From: an uncultured Mucilaginibacter sp.
GTDB lineage: Bacteria; Bacteroidota; Bacteroidia; Sphingobacteriales; Sphingobacteriaceae
Assembly: GCF_903913935.1 (NCBI RefSeq)
Contig: NZ_CAIWNH010000217.1
Location: 1 to 43,608 of the forward strand
Direction of reading: 5' to 3'
DNA length: 43,608 nucleotides
Below are positions 25,413 through 34,787 of this stretch, in pieces (position 1 is the stretch's first letter; every line of letters begins with the position of its first letter). The position numbers were made by a program, and so were the translations under genes. Under the pieces are notes generated by a model that saw only the letters and a list, made by a program, of their open reading frames with translations, ran no database searches and was not told the DNA's origin.

Positions 25413-26243
25413 TTAAAACTTACCGATAACCATCATTTCGCCCATCGTAGGCGTTGGGCTGCCGCCTTTAGGTTCCAGGGTTACAGCAAAAGCATCGGCC
25501 GAAGCTATAGATTTCATTGGCTTCATGTCGGCAGTGTCTGCATTGGCATCAAATACCCCCAGGTCAACTGGCTTTCCGGCAACAAGCGCCCAAAGCTGGT
25601 ATTGGTGTTCCTTGTCGTTTTCAGGCATTTTCAACGATTTCATATCGATCCACACTTTTTTCCTTGCAGGGCTCCATGCTACCGTGATCTGCGACCCGGT
25701 GGGCGCTTTGGTGGTTGCCTGTAATTTCAGGAATTTAAAAGATGCATCCTGTAATACTTCCAGCTCACCTTCTTTTAAACTAACGGTATTGGCAAAATGC
25801 TGTTTATCTGTTTGCAATGCAGCAATGGTGCTGTTAGAATCCTGCAGTTTGTTGTACATTGATACCAGCGCCACCACGCTGGCTAACAGTAACGCCAGGC
25901 ATGCCGCAAAAGCATATTTATAAAAATTAGTTGCTTTGGGTGCTGTAAAAGCAACCACATTATTTTTAGGCTCTTCTATAACTTCATCAAAAGTGCTGTC
26001 GTCAGCGAAGTTAGTCAGCAGGCTGTTTAAAATCCTGCCGCGCAAATGTTCAGCGGGTTCCACGGCATTTTTTCCAGCATATAATTCCATCGACCGCTCT
26101 ATTTCATCCAGTTCAGCTTTAATGGCCGGATGTTTTAAAGCCATCGCCTCCACCTGCAACTTTTCGTCGGGGGTAACATCCCCCAGAACGTAAAGTTCCA
26201 ATATCCCCGATTCTATATAAGCTTTAATATCTTCCAATTCCAA
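25413..26243 (-). CDS. RskA-type anti-sigma factor
   Basis: The 276-residue protein matches the RskA anti-sigma-K layout. The cytoplasmic N-terminal part (about 1-105) begins DIKAYIESGILELYVLGDVT and would bind the sigma factor. One TM helix lies at about 109-130 (YAFAACLALLLASVVALVS), and a periplasmic domain at about 135-276 contains ITVAWSPARKKVWIDMK and EHQYQLWALVAGKPVDLG, typical of RskA C-termini. It starts 2 bp after the sigma gene stop, the usual arrangement for a sigma/anti-sigma pair. Confidence 0.9.
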   Translation of the reverse strand: MELEDIKAYIESGILELYVLGDVTPDEKLQVEAMALKHPAIKAELDEIERSMELYAGKNAVEPAEHLRGRILNSLLTNFADDSTFDEVIEEPKNNVVAFTAPKATNFYKYAFAACLALLLASVVALVSMYNKLQDSNSTIAALQTDKQHFANTVSLKEGELEVLQDASFKFLKLQATTKAPTGSQITVAWSPARKKVWIDMKSLKMPENDKEHQYQLWALVAGKPVDLGVFDANADTADMKPMKSIASADAFAVTLEPKGGSPTPTMGEMMVIGKF

Positions 26244-26245
26244 AT

Positions 26246-26797
26246 TCAGTTAAAATGTTTTCTGAGTTGCTGAATGGCCATTCTCAACCGCGTTTTTATG
26301 GTGCCCAGGGGGATGCCCAGTTCGTCTGCAGCTTCCACATGAGTATAACCCTTAAAATACACGAGGTCAAGAATTAGCTTTTGTTCGGGTTTTAGTGTCT
26401 CCACCAATTCCTTAATACCCAACAGCTCAGGTTTGTAAACTGTGTTTCTTTGTTCGTCTATGAAAGTTACGTTATTTTCGAGCTCCTGGTTTTTATTCTG
26501 GTTCTTAAAATCTTTTGATCTTAACTTATCAATAGCCAGGTTACGTGCAATGTTTACCATCCATGTAAATAAGCGGCCTTTTTCGGTACTGTAACCCGAA
26601 AAAGAATGCCATATTTTTACAAAAGTTTCCTGTAAAAGATCTTCAGCGGTAGCGGTATCGACAACAATCCTGGAAATCACCCCAAATAAAGAAGCCGAAT
26701 ACATATCATAAAGCGCCTCAATAGCGATCTTTTCATGGTTCCTTAATGCCAGAACCAATTCCTCCTCAGACAGCGATATTTTTCGTTTTTTGCTCAA
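26246..26797 (-). CDS. ECF sigma-70 family RNA polymerase sigma factor
   Basis: This 183-residue extracytoplasmic-function sigma factor is probably controlled by the membrane anti-sigma encoded directly after it. Region 2 is visible from about 25 to 90 (LYDMYSASLFGVISRI, AEDLLQETFVKIW, GRLFTWMVNIARNLAIDKLRS). Region 4 has its helix-turn-helix at about 145-180 (YFKGYTHVEAADELGIPLGTIKTRLR). It starts 24 bp after the lipA stop on the same strand, so its basal expression may depend on the lipA transcript. Confidence 0.93.
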   Translation of the reverse strand: MSKKRKISLSEEELVLALRNHEKIAIEALYDMYSASLFGVISRIVVDTATAEDLLQETFVKIWHSFSGYSTEKGRLFTWMVNIARNLAIDKLRSKDFKNQNKNQELENNVTFIDEQRNTVYKPELLGIKELVETLKPEQKLILDLVYFKGYTHVEAADELGIPLGTIKTRLRMAIQQLRKHFN

Positions 26798-26821
26798 TGG
26801 GCTGAATATATAAAGGAATTA

Positions 26822-27700
26822 TCAGATTTCAAACAAGTGTTTTTCTGCATGGTACGATGAGCGCACCAACGGCCCGCTTTCCACATATCTGAAACCCATA
26901 TCAAGCCCTAATTGTTTGTATTTTGCAAATTGATCCGGATGGATCCAGTCGATCACAGGGTGATGGTTGCGTGTTGGCTGCAAATATTGGCCTAAAGTAA
27001 GTATTTGAACACCTGCGTCCAGCAAATCCTGCATGGCTTCTAATACATCTTCCTCCGTTTCGCCAAGGCCCAGCATGATGCCCGATTTGGTGCGCAAACC
27101 TGCTGCTGCGATATGTTTTAAACATTCAAGGCTGCGGTCATATTTAGCCTGTATGCGCACTTCTTTGGTTAAGCGCCTAACGGTTTCTAAATTATGCGAA
27201 ACTACTTCGGGGCGGGTTTCCAGCACGCGTTCCAGGTTTTCCCAAACGCCTCTAAAATCGGGGAGCAGGGTTTCCAGCGTAGTTTCAGGGCTTTCCCTAC
27301 GGAGGGCATTGATGGTTTCAGCCCAAATAATGGAGCCGCCATCTTTCAGATCATCGCGGTCGACAGAGGTAATCACACAATGTTTCACGCCCATTAATTT
27401 AACTGAATTGGCAACGCGGTTAGGCTCATCTACATCAACAGCCAACGGTCTGCCGGTTGCTACCGCACAAAATGAACAGGAACGGGTGCAAATATTCCCC
27501 AATATCATAAAGGTGGCAGTACCTGCGCCCCAGCATTCGCCCATATTGGGGCAATTGCCGCTTTCGCAAATGGTATGCAACTTGTGTTCATCAACAAGGC
27601 CCCTTACCTGGGCATATTCCTTACCAACGGGCAGCCTCACCCTCAGCCAATCAGGCTTGCGGGACATCTGGTTTACCGGAACTACGGGCAATTCAATCAT
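26822..27700 (-). CDS. lipA: Lipoyl synthase
   Basis: LipA is a radical-SAM enzyme that inserts two sulfurs into protein-bound octanoyl groups to make lipoate for 2-oxoacid dehydrogenases and the glycine cleavage system. The 292-residue protein has the auxiliary cluster cysteines C45, C50 and C56 ([12 protein letters not shown]) and the radical-SAM triad C71, C75 and C78 (CTRSCSFC). The C-terminal RSSY that ligates the auxiliary cluster is present. The ATG at 27700 lies 4 nt after a perfect -7 box, implying a leaderless message. The sigma gene follows. Confidence 0.97.
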   Translation of the reverse strand: MIELPVVPVNQMSRKPDWLRVRLPVGKEYAQVRGLVDEHKLHTICESGNCPNMGECWGAGTATFMILGNICTRSCSFCAVATGRPLAVDVDEPNRVANSVKLMGVKHCVITSVDRDDLKDGGSIIWAETINALRRESPETTLETLLPDFRGVWENLERVLETRPEVVSHNLETVRRLTKEVRIQAKYDRSLECLKHIAAAGLRTKSGIMLGLGETEEDVLEAMQDLLDAGVQILTLGQYLQPTRNHHPVIDWIHPDQFAKYKQLGLDMGFRYVESGPLVRSSYHAEKHLFEI

Positions 27701-27704
27701 CGAA

Positions 27705-27712
27705 CAAAAATA
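27705..27712 (-). promoter_or_regulatory. -7 box 4 nt before the lipA start
   Basis: The minus strand reads TATTTTTG, then TTCG, then ATG. The box matches TAnnTTTG exactly. With transcription beginning a few bases after the box, the mRNA would start at or within about 1-2 nt of the start codon. Confidence 0.5.
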
Positions 27713-27833
27713 GGTAAAAATGTTGTAAAGGAGGATGTGCTTGCAACGATTGATATTCCTCCTGGTGTTAAAATGATTTTAGAATTATAATAATTCAGCT
27801 TGATTAAAAAGGATACTCCGTTTGAATATTATT

Positions 27834-29084
27834 TTACATCTTCATCCCCGCCATCCCCTTTTTATCATCCCCGTTTTTAAAAATATATTCGCTGTTTAAT
27901 AAATAAGCGCCATTGGTTACCACTACTTCGCCTGCACTTAAGCCGGAAACAATGGCGACAAATGAGTTGTTCCCTTCTCCCAGGCTCACTTCCCGCATGG
28001 AAAAACTACCGTCGTTATTCCTGATCCATACCGTATTGCCGGATCCTGCCGATAAGACTGCTGATGCAGGGATAGCGAGCGAACGTTTTCCGTCTTTATT
28101 CATAGCGATATAGGCTTGCATCCCCGGCCGGATGAGCCCCTGGTTATTCGGGATGCTGATCCTTACCAGGTCCACTTTGGATGCATCCGACAGTTCCGGG
28201 TTCATAAATTCAACCTTACCCGTAATTACCTGTCCGTTCAGGTCGGGGAAGGCAATACTTACCATCTCGTTCACTTTAAAATAGCCTGTTTCGCTGGCAT
28301 AAACCTGGGCTTGTACCCAAAGGCTGTTCAATGCCTGGGTTTTTAAGATTGTCATGCCCTCGGTTATGTAATCGCCCTCATGAACAGCGATATCGCTCAC
28401 CGTTCCGTTGACCTTGCTGTACACCGTTACCGTTGGCGATACTTTACCAGATGCCGCCAGGTTCCTGATCTGCGCAGGTGTTATCCCCCATAATAAAAGT
28501 TTATTTTCTGCCGCGCTGATGAGTTGGGCGTAGTCCACATCAGGGTTATGCAATAGTTTTTGCTGCTGTTTGGCTAAAAGATATTCTTTTTCCGATTCCT
28601 GCAGGTTTTCGCTATAAATAGCATAGATGGGCTGGCCGGCACGGATCTTTTCGCCGGGGGCACGAACAAACAACTGCTGTATCCGGCCGCCAATTTTGGC
28701 GCTTAATTCTTCGGCTTTGTCTTCATCTGTGGTAACCGTGCCTGATATTGTTTTTTCGCTGCCTGTATTTTCTTCTTTAACCGTATCTGTTTGAATACCA
28801 GCCAGCTGAATTTGGGCGGCAGTTAGCACCAACTTGTTTTTGTCGGGACCTGCCGGCGCACCGGTAAATTCAACTTTGATCAGCTTCATGCCGCAAATAG
28901 GGCAATTGCCGGGGTGCTCTTCATGTACTTGTGGGTGCATAGAACAGGTATAGTAAATTTTGTCCTGCACTTTGACAATGGGTTGCGGTTTTTGTTTGCA
29001 CGATGAAACAAAAACCGCAAGTATTAAAGCTGATAGGCCCGCCGTAATAAAGTATAACCGGGATTTTGTACCGTTGCTATTCAT
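27834..29084 (-). CDS. cusB: CusB-like RND efflux adaptor with N-terminal heavy-metal-binding domain
   Basis: This periplasmic adaptor would link the inner-membrane pump and outer-membrane channel of a copper/silver exporter. The 416-residue product has a lipoprotein signal (lipobox Cys near 29), then a heavy-metal-binding domain (about 43-70: YYTCSMHP, CPICGMKL). The membrane-fusion part follows: SAKIGGRIQQLFVRAPGEKI, a hairpin around LLAKQQQKLLHN, and beta-barrel segments VSIAFPDLNGQVITGKV and GLIRPGMQAYIAM. Its ATG overlaps the stop of the preceding adaptor gene by 4 bp. This copy is intact. Confidence 0.9.
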   Translation of the reverse strand: MNSNGTKSRLYFITAGLSALILAVFVSSCKQKPQPIVKVQDKIYYTCSMHPQVHEEHPGNCPICGMKLIKVEFTGAPAGPDKNKLVLTAAQIQLAGIQTDTVKEENTGSEKTISGTVTTDEDKAEELSAKIGGRIQQLFVRAPGEKIRAGQPIYAIYSENLQESEKEYLLAKQQQKLLHNPDVDYAQLISAAENKLLLWGITPAQIRNLAASGKVSPTVTVYSKVNGTVSDIAVHEGDYITEGMTILKTQALNSLWVQAQVYASETGYFKVNEMVSIAFPDLNGQVITGKVEFMNPELSDASKVDLVRISIPNNQGLIRPGMQAYIAMNKDGKRSLAIPASAVLSAGSGNTVWIRNNDGSFSMREVSLGEGNNSFVAIVSGLSAGEVVVTNGAYLLNSEYIFKNGDDKKGMAGMKM

Positions 29085-30353
29085 TTTCCTTCTGTTTTTA
29101 TAAAACTTTCACTATCTGTTAAATATTGGGCATTGGATGCCAGGCTATCGGTTAGGGATAAACCACTTTTGATCTCAACCTCGTTGCCGGTACTTGTTCC
29201 CGTAATCACTTTATGGGCCGAATAGACTGGCCCGCTTTTCAGCCAAACAATGTTTGTTTGGCCTAAACTGTATATTGATGTACGCGGTATCCAAAGGCCA
29301 TTTGTTTCGCCGGTTTGGATAGTTGCATTGATGATGCTGTTCACTTTCAAGGCATGATCCATATTGTGCACATAAACCCGGATAGTGGTGGTTTTATCGC
29401 CCTTCTGCAAGGTCGGCTCAATAAAATCCACTTTGCCTTGAATGGTTTTACCGGGGAGATCAGGAAAAGTGATCTCAACAGGCTGATTTAACTTTAAGCC
29501 GGCAACTGAGGAATTTTCAATTTTAATCAGCGCCCATAACATATGCGCGTTGGCTACATTAAACAGGGTTTGCCCCTGCTGCACATACATACCTTCTTTG
29601 ATGGAAAGCGGCAGATTAGCGGTGACCCCGGTTGCTACTTTAGGATCAGGAGGGCCGGACATCAGGCTATGCGCAGCATCATGCACATGCCCGTCATAAG
29701 GGCTGTACACAGCGAGGCTGTAAAATGCCTTTCCGGTTTTTACCACCTGGTTTATCTGCGTTTCGGTCATCCCCAGCAATAGTAGTTTTTGCCGTGCGGC
29801 ATAGATCAACCCTGCTTCCTGCGCGGAATTTTTGGTGAGGAAGATCAGATCCTGTTGGGCGTTAACCATATCCGGACTATAAATATCCAGAATGCGCTCG
29901 CCCCGGTGGATTTCTTCGAAGGCAGATTTGATATACAATTTTTCAATCCTCCCCGAAAAAACGGGCGGCTATATTATTAAACGTCCGCGAATCAAAATCG
30001 AGGTAGCCCTGGCCTTTGATTTGGATAGGGATGGCCTTTTCTTCAGGCGTGATGGCCCCAATGGTCGAGATGACAGAAGAATTAACCGGTTTTAATACCG
30101 TGTTTAAACTAATCCTTGCCAATTCGCTTGCTTGTCCTGTTTTTTTCACCAGGGTCATCCCGCAAATAGGGCAGCTGCCGGGATGTTCTTCCAAAATCTG
30201 GTGGTGCATCGGACAGGTATACAGCGTAACGTTTTTTTCCTCCGCTCCATCTTTTGTCTTTTTGGGTTGAGAGCAGGCACTGATCAGCAAAATGCACAAC
30301 AACAAGACAAGTGATATATTATTTATATCAAATATACTTTTAATACTCTTCAT
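29081..30353 (-). pseudogene. Second CusB-like adaptor gene interrupted by a frameshift
   Basis: Two ORFs encode consecutive halves of one adaptor. The first runs from the ATG at 30353: lipobox Cys near 27, then a heavy-metal-binding domain with YTCPMHH and CPICGMTL. It ends prematurely after NNIAARFFGED at 29943. The second covers 29938-29081 and carries the rest of the adaptor. Removing one base from the six-A run at 29956-29961 joins them as IAARFSGRIEKLYIKSAF, the expected family sequence, and the total of 1273 bp minus one is divisible by three (423 residues). It is either a real inactivating mutation or a homopolymer sequencing error. The start overlaps the tolC-like gene by 14 bp. Confidence 0.88.
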
Positions 30354-31575
30354 TTTCCTTTTCATAAGCAACTTGTAATTGTAATAGCTCCTGCAAACGA
30401 TCAAGGGCAACCATTTTATTTTGCTGCATGTCTTTAATTCCATCCAATACGGGTTGCAGGTCGCCCGTATTTTGCTCATAAGCCTGTAGGGCGGTTTTAT
30501 AACTATTTTGTAAAGCCGGGATAATGTTTAACCGGTAATTATTCAATTGCCTTTTTTTGCTGCTCATCTCTGCTTTTATTCCAGCCAATTGGCCACGAGC
30601 CTGGTTCAGGATATCCAGTTTATTTTGCTGCAATTCGGCTACCTCATATTTTATCCCTTTCAAATTGGCTTTGTATTCTTTGGAAGACCAGGAAACTATA
30701 GGTATGGTGACTGACCCCATCAAGATGTACTGATTAGCCATACCGCCGTAACTGAACATGTGGCCCGTCTGGATACCAAAATCGGGTTTACGCTTACTGT
30801 TTTCTACCTGCGCATTGAGTTGCTGCAATTCAATATTCCGGTTGATACTTTTAATATCACTGCGGGAAGCTGCCAATGCAGAGGTATCAGTCAGCGCCGA
30901 CTCGTAATCTTTAACCACTATTGCCGTATCCACCAAAAATTCAGTTTGCTGGTCGCGGTTCATCAGGGTATTCAGCAGTATATTTTTCTGGCGGATGTCG
31001 TTATTAAGCTGCTCCCTGGTATTATCCAGTTCAAAAAGATCAGCTTTTGCTTTGTAGATATTGCTCAGCTTTTCCTTGCCGTAGGTTAACCTGATATTGG
31101 CATCTTTCAGCATATACTCCAGCAGGGTTTGTGTGCTTTTCAGGATATTAAGCTTTTTTTCTAAAACCACCCGGTCGTAGTAAGCCTGTTTAGCCTGGGC
31201 GACCAGCTGGTTTTTCATATAGTTTTTATCGGCAGCGGTTACTTTCGATAAGCCCTGCATGTAATTTTCCTTTGCCCGGAGTTTGGCGCCGTTGGTAAAC
31301 ATCTGTTCGGCGGTGATCATAAACGAACCGGCGGACGGGTTGAAACTGTAAGGCACCTGGTATTGGCCGGCGCTTATTTTGGGCGCATCCAGGTTTTTTG
31401 CACCAGTGGCATAAGCATCCTGCGCCCCGATCTTTGAATCATAGGCTAGCAGGGCCGGGTTGCCCGCCACGCGTGCCAGCACACTATCCAAAGCCAATCG
31501 CTGCTGTGCATTTGCTGCTGAAAATCCTGCCAGCCAAATGGTTGCTACATATATAATTCGATTTCTTGTTTTCAT
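30340..31575 (-). CDS. TolC-family outer membrane channel (CusC-like)
   Basis: TolC-family proteins form the outer-membrane tunnel of tripartite exporters. The 411-residue protein has a signal peptide (ending ANAQ) and two similar halves rich in long helices. Visible stretches are LDSVLARVAGNPALLAYDSKI, QAKQAYYDRVVLEKKL, ELDNTREQLNNDIRQKNILLNTLMNRD and a C-terminal half ending LLQLQVAYEKE. It lies between the pump and the adaptors; its ATG shares one base with the pump stop (TAATG), indicating translational coupling. Confidence 0.88.
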   Translation of the reverse strand: MKTRNRIIYVATIWLAGFSAANAQQRLALDSVLARVAGNPALLAYDSKIGAQDAYATGAKNLDAPKISAGQYQVPYSFNPSAGSFMITAEQMFTNGAKLRAKENYMQGLSKVTAADKNYMKNQLVAQAKQAYYDRVVLEKKLNILKSTQTLLEYMLKDANIRLTYGKEKLSNIYKAKADLFELDNTREQLNNDIRQKNILLNTLMNRDQQTEFLVDTAIVVKDYESALTDTSALAASRSDIKSINRNIELQQLNAQVENSKRKPDFGIQTGHMFSYGGMANQYILMGSVTIPIVSWSSKEYKANLKGIKYEVAELQQNKLDILNQARGQLAGIKAEMSSKKRQLNNYRLNIIPALQNSYKTALQAYEQNTGDLQPVLDGIKDMQQNKMVALDRLQELLQLQVAYEKENEEY

Positions 31576-33467
31576 TATTCTTTCACCTCCAACACATCCA
31601 GTTTTCCGTATTTTTTTAATTCATATTCTTTTACCATCAGGAAGATCAATGGGGTAACCAATAAAATGTGGGTAGACGATGTTAATACACCCCCAATCAT
31701 CGGCAATACAATCGGCACCATTACGTCGCTGCCCGTTCCTGTCGACCATAACACCGGCACCAGGCCGAATAGGGCCACACAAACAGTCATTAATTTCGGT
31801 CTCAGGCGCTTTACCGCGCCGTTCATTACATAAATCCGCAAGTCTTCCCGGGTAATGGTTTCTTTTGAATTTCCTTTTAACGCGACCAATTGCTGCATGG
31901 CGTCATTCAGGTAGATCACCATTACAATCCCTGTTTCTACCGCGATGCCAAACAGGGCGATAAAACCTACCGCGACAGCTACCGATAAATGCACCCCGAA
32001 AAAATAAACCATATAAGCGCCGCCAATCAAAGCAAAAGGAATGCTGATCAAACTAAAAAATGCTTCGCGGATGGAGTGGAAAGCAAAATAAAGGCAGGCG
32101 AAAATGATGATCAACACAATCGGTAAAATCATGATTAAAGTATGCTGCGCCCGTACCATATTTTCATACTGGCCGCTCCATTCAATAAAATAGCCTTTGG
32201 GCAGGGTTTTTACCATGCTGTTCAGCTTGTTTTGCGCTTCGGCAACGGTGCTGCCCAAATCCCTGTCGCGTACGTTAAACAGTACCGTCCCCCGTAACAA
32301 GGCATTTTCAGACTGAATCATCGCCGGGCCATCGCTGATTTTAATGTCCGCTACTGCAGATAAAGGAATTGGGCCGCTTGCCGGGGTCTGCACCAGCGTA
32401 CGTTTGATCTGGTCGAGGTTATTGCGGTAATCCTGTGCGAAACGAAGGTTCACGCTAAAGCGCCTCCGGCCTTCAATGGTTGGCGTAAGGTTCATGCCGC
32501 CCAGGGCGCTTTCTACCACTTCGTTCACATCATCCACGCTTAAACCGTAACGGCCAATGGCATCCTTATTTACCTCGATATCCAGGTATTTGCCGCCGGT
32601 TATCGGGTCAACATATAGATCTTTCACCCCATTAATACCCTGCAATGCCTGTTTCATCTGGTTGGATAGCGCATAAATAGTATCCAGGTTTTGTCCGTAA
32701 ACTTTCAGCCCCACATCGGTACGGATGCCGGTCGACAGCATATTGATGCGGTTAATGATGGGCTGCGTCCAGCCGTTTACTACGCCAGGGATCTGCAGTT
32801 TGGCATTTAGCTCATTAATAATATCTTCCTTTTTAATGCCTTTGCGCCATTCTTCGGCAGGTTTTAGCAGGATGATAGTTTCCACCATACTGATGGGCGA
32901 ATTATCCGTAGCCGTATTCGCCCTGCCTGCTTTGCCCAAAACATTTTTTACTTCGGGGATACTTTTGATGATCTTATCCTGTAACTGCAATAGCTGTTTT
33001 GCTTCAGCATTGGATATATCCGGCAGGGTAACCGGCATAAACAGGATAGTGCCTTCATCCAGCGGCGGCATAAATTCGCTGCCCAGGCTCAATAAAAGCG
33101 GTATACTGATCAACAGCGCGATAATATTAATGGCCAGTGTTGTTTTTCGCCAATGCGTACACCAGTTTAATATAGGGTGATATATTTTTTGTAAACCACT
33201 GTTTAGCGGATTATGTTCATCGGTCCTTAATTTCCCTTTCAGGAAGAAGGAGATCAGCACCGGCGCCAGGGTTACCGCCAGGATGGCATCAATGGCCAGG
33301 ATAAAGGTTTTTGTCCATGCCAGCGGGCCGAACAATTTGCCCTCCTGTCCTTCCAGTAAAAATACCGGCAGGAACGAAGCCACGATAATGAGGGTGGAGA
33401 AAAACACGCCACGCCCCACCTGCTTGCAGGAAGCCTCTATAATTTTTATTCTTTCTGCTGTGGTCAT
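31575..33467 (-). CDS. cusA: CusA-like RND pump, C-terminal part (split gene)
   Basis: This 630-residue ORF carries the second part of a heavy-metal RND pump. It starts inside the TM bundle (GVFFSTLIIVASFLPVFLLEGQEG) and contains the remaining helices and the second periplasmic porter region. The three methionines that bind Cu(I)/Ag(I) in E. coli CusA have counterparts in NRINMLSTGI, ESALGGMNL and DGPAMIQSEN, pointing to a monovalent copper/silver exporter. Its ATG overlaps the stop of the N-terminal ORF by 4 bp in a different frame. A full CusA is about 1050 residues, so the two ORFs are parts of one protein. Confidence 0.88.
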   Translation of the reverse strand: MTTAERIKIIEASCKQVGRGVFFSTLIIVASFLPVFLLEGQEGKLFGPLAWTKTFILAIDAILAVTLAPVLISFFLKGKLRTDEHNPLNSGLQKIYHPILNWCTHWRKTTLAINIIALLISIPLLLSLGSEFMPPLDEGTILFMPVTLPDISNAEAKQLLQLQDKIIKSIPEVKNVLGKAGRANTATDNSPISMVETIILLKPAEEWRKGIKKEDIINELNAKLQIPGVVNGWTQPIINRINMLSTGIRTDVGLKVYGQNLDTIYALSNQMKQALQGINGVKDLYVDPITGGKYLDIEVNKDAIGRYGLSVDDVNEVVESALGGMNLTPTIEGRRRFSVNLRFAQDYRNNLDQIKRTLVQTPASGPIPLSAVADIKISDGPAMIQSENALLRGTVLFNVRDRDLGSTVAEAQNKLNSMVKTLPKGYFIEWSGQYENMVRAQHTLIMILPIVLIIIFACLYFAFHSIREAFFSLISIPFALIGGAYMVYFFGVHLSVAVAVGFIALFGIAVETGIVMVIYLNDAMQQLVALKGNSKETITREDLRIYVMNGAVKRLRPKLMTVCVALFGLVPVLWSTGTGSDVMVPIVLPMIGGVLTSSTHILLVTPLIFLMVKEYELKKYGKLDVLEVKE

Positions 33468-34738
33468 AATCTTTCTTTTTCTTGTGCAATGGATAAATTG
33501 CGGTGTGAGTTCTCTACCATTACAATCCCGTTATCTACAATTACCCCGATTGCAAGGGCAATACCAGTTAAGGACATGATATTTGAGGAAATACCAAAGG
33601 CATTCAGCAATATAAAGCTGGTGGCAACCGTAATGGGAATCTGGATAATAATGCTCAAGGCGCTACGCCAGCTAAACAGGAAGATAATGACGATGATGGA
33701 TACGGTGATCATTTCTTCGATCAGCGTGTGTTTTACGGAGCCAATGGCCCGTTCAATCAGGTCACTTCTGTCGTAAGCTATTTTAAACTTTACCCCGGGC
33801 GGCAGGCCTCTTTGCATCGCGGCCATTTTATCTTTTACCGCGTGGATCACCTTATCGGCATTTTCGCCATAACGCATTACTACAATACCACCGACGGCTT
33901 CGCCTTCGCCGTTTTCGTCAAAAATACCCAGCCGTAAGTCCCCGCCCATTTGCACGGTTGCGATATCCTTTATCCTTACAGGAACGGTATTGATGGTACC
34001 TATGGAGATGTTTTCGACATCCTGGATGCTTTTAATATACCCCAGGCCGCGCACAATATAGCCGGTGCCGTTCATCTCGAACTTGCGGCCGCCCACATCG
34101 TTGTTATTGCTTTTGACGGCTTTCAAAACCTGCGACAGCGGGATATTGTAATAATTAAGTTTGTTTGGGTCGACGCTGATCTGGTATTGCTTTTCAAAGC
34201 CGCCAAAGGAAGCTACTTCGCTTACCCCAGGCACCGTTTGCAGTCCGAATTTTACATACCAGTCCTGCAGGGCGCGTTGTTCGCCCAGGTCGATGCCTTT
34301 GGCGCCGAGGGTATACCACAGGATATGGCCCACGCCGGTGCCATCCGGTCCCAGGGTTGGGGTTATCCCTTCGGGCAACAGGCGCTGGGCGTAGTTTAAC
34401 CTTTCGAGCACACGGCTGCGCGCCCAGTAGATATCTATTTTATCTTCAAAAACAATATAAACAAAACTCATCCCGAACATGGACGTTGCGCGGATGGATT
34501 TTACTTTGGGGATACCCTGCAGGTTGCTTACCAGTGGATAGGTTACCTGGTCCTCCATAATTTGCGGACTGCGGCCCTGCCATTCGGTAAATACGATCAC
34601 CTGGCTCTCGGAAAGATCAGGAATGGCATCAATCGGGTTTTGATTGATGGAGTAAAAGCCCCATGCAAATAAAATGGCTGCGATCAGCAGAACGATGTAC
34701 CTGTTTTTTAAGGACAGGGAAATAAGTTGATTGATCAT
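33464..34738 (-). CDS. cusA: CusA-like RND pump, N-terminal part (split gene)
   Basis: This 424-residue ORF starts like CusA (MINQLISLSLKNRYIVLLIA, TM1) and includes the first periplasmic porter region (PDLSESQVIVFTEWQGR, GTGVGHILWYTLGAKG). It ends after TM4 with the proton-relay Asp in AIGVIVDNGIVMVENSHRN. The frame then stops at 33464 just where the next ORF starts at 33467. The distance from this ATG to the C-terminal stop is 3164 bp; one added base gives 1055 codons, the size of an intact CusA. Whether the halves are made separately through the ATGA overlap is open. Confidence 0.88.
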   Translation of the reverse strand: MINQLISLSLKNRYIVLLIAAILFAWGFYSINQNPIDAIPDLSESQVIVFTEWQGRSPQIMEDQVTYPLVSNLQGIPKVKSIRATSMFGMSFVYIVFEDKIDIYWARSRVLERLNYAQRLLPEGITPTLGPDGTGVGHILWYTLGAKGIDLGEQRALQDWYVKFGLQTVPGVSEVASFGGFEKQYQISVDPNKLNYYNIPLSQVLKAVKSNNNDVGGRKFEMNGTGYIVRGLGYIKSIQDVENISIGTINTVPVRIKDIATVQMGGDLRLGIFDENGEGEAVGGIVVMRYGENADKVIHAVKDKMAAMQRGLPPGVKFKIAYDRSDLIERAIGSVKHTLIEEMITVSIIVIIFLFSWRSALSIIIQIPITVATSFILLNAFGISSNIMSLTGIALAIGVIVDNGIVMVENSHRNLSIAQEKERL

Positions 34739-34755
34739 CTTAAAAAGTTAAATTA

Positions 34756-34778
34756 CCCGGGAGAACAAATCTCCCGGG
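34756..34778. terminator. Perfect hairpin between the small metal-binding gene and cusA
   Basis: CCCGGGAG at 34756-34763 and CTCCCGGG at 34771-34778 form an 8-bp all-perfect GC stem with a 7-nt loop. On the minus strand it follows the small HMBD gene and is succeeded by a T-rich stretch. It could act as a partial terminator, giving more HMBD mRNA than pump mRNA. Confidence 0.6.
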
Positions 34779-34787
34779 GTATTTGAT

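Noticed and set aside
29950-29962. A canonical slippery heptamer U UUU UUC in the adaptor gene, suggesting programmed -1 frameshifting
   Set aside because: A -1 slip leads into the wrong frame (RGGLKN...). The continuation of the adaptor is in the +1 frame, so the heptamer does not explain the break.
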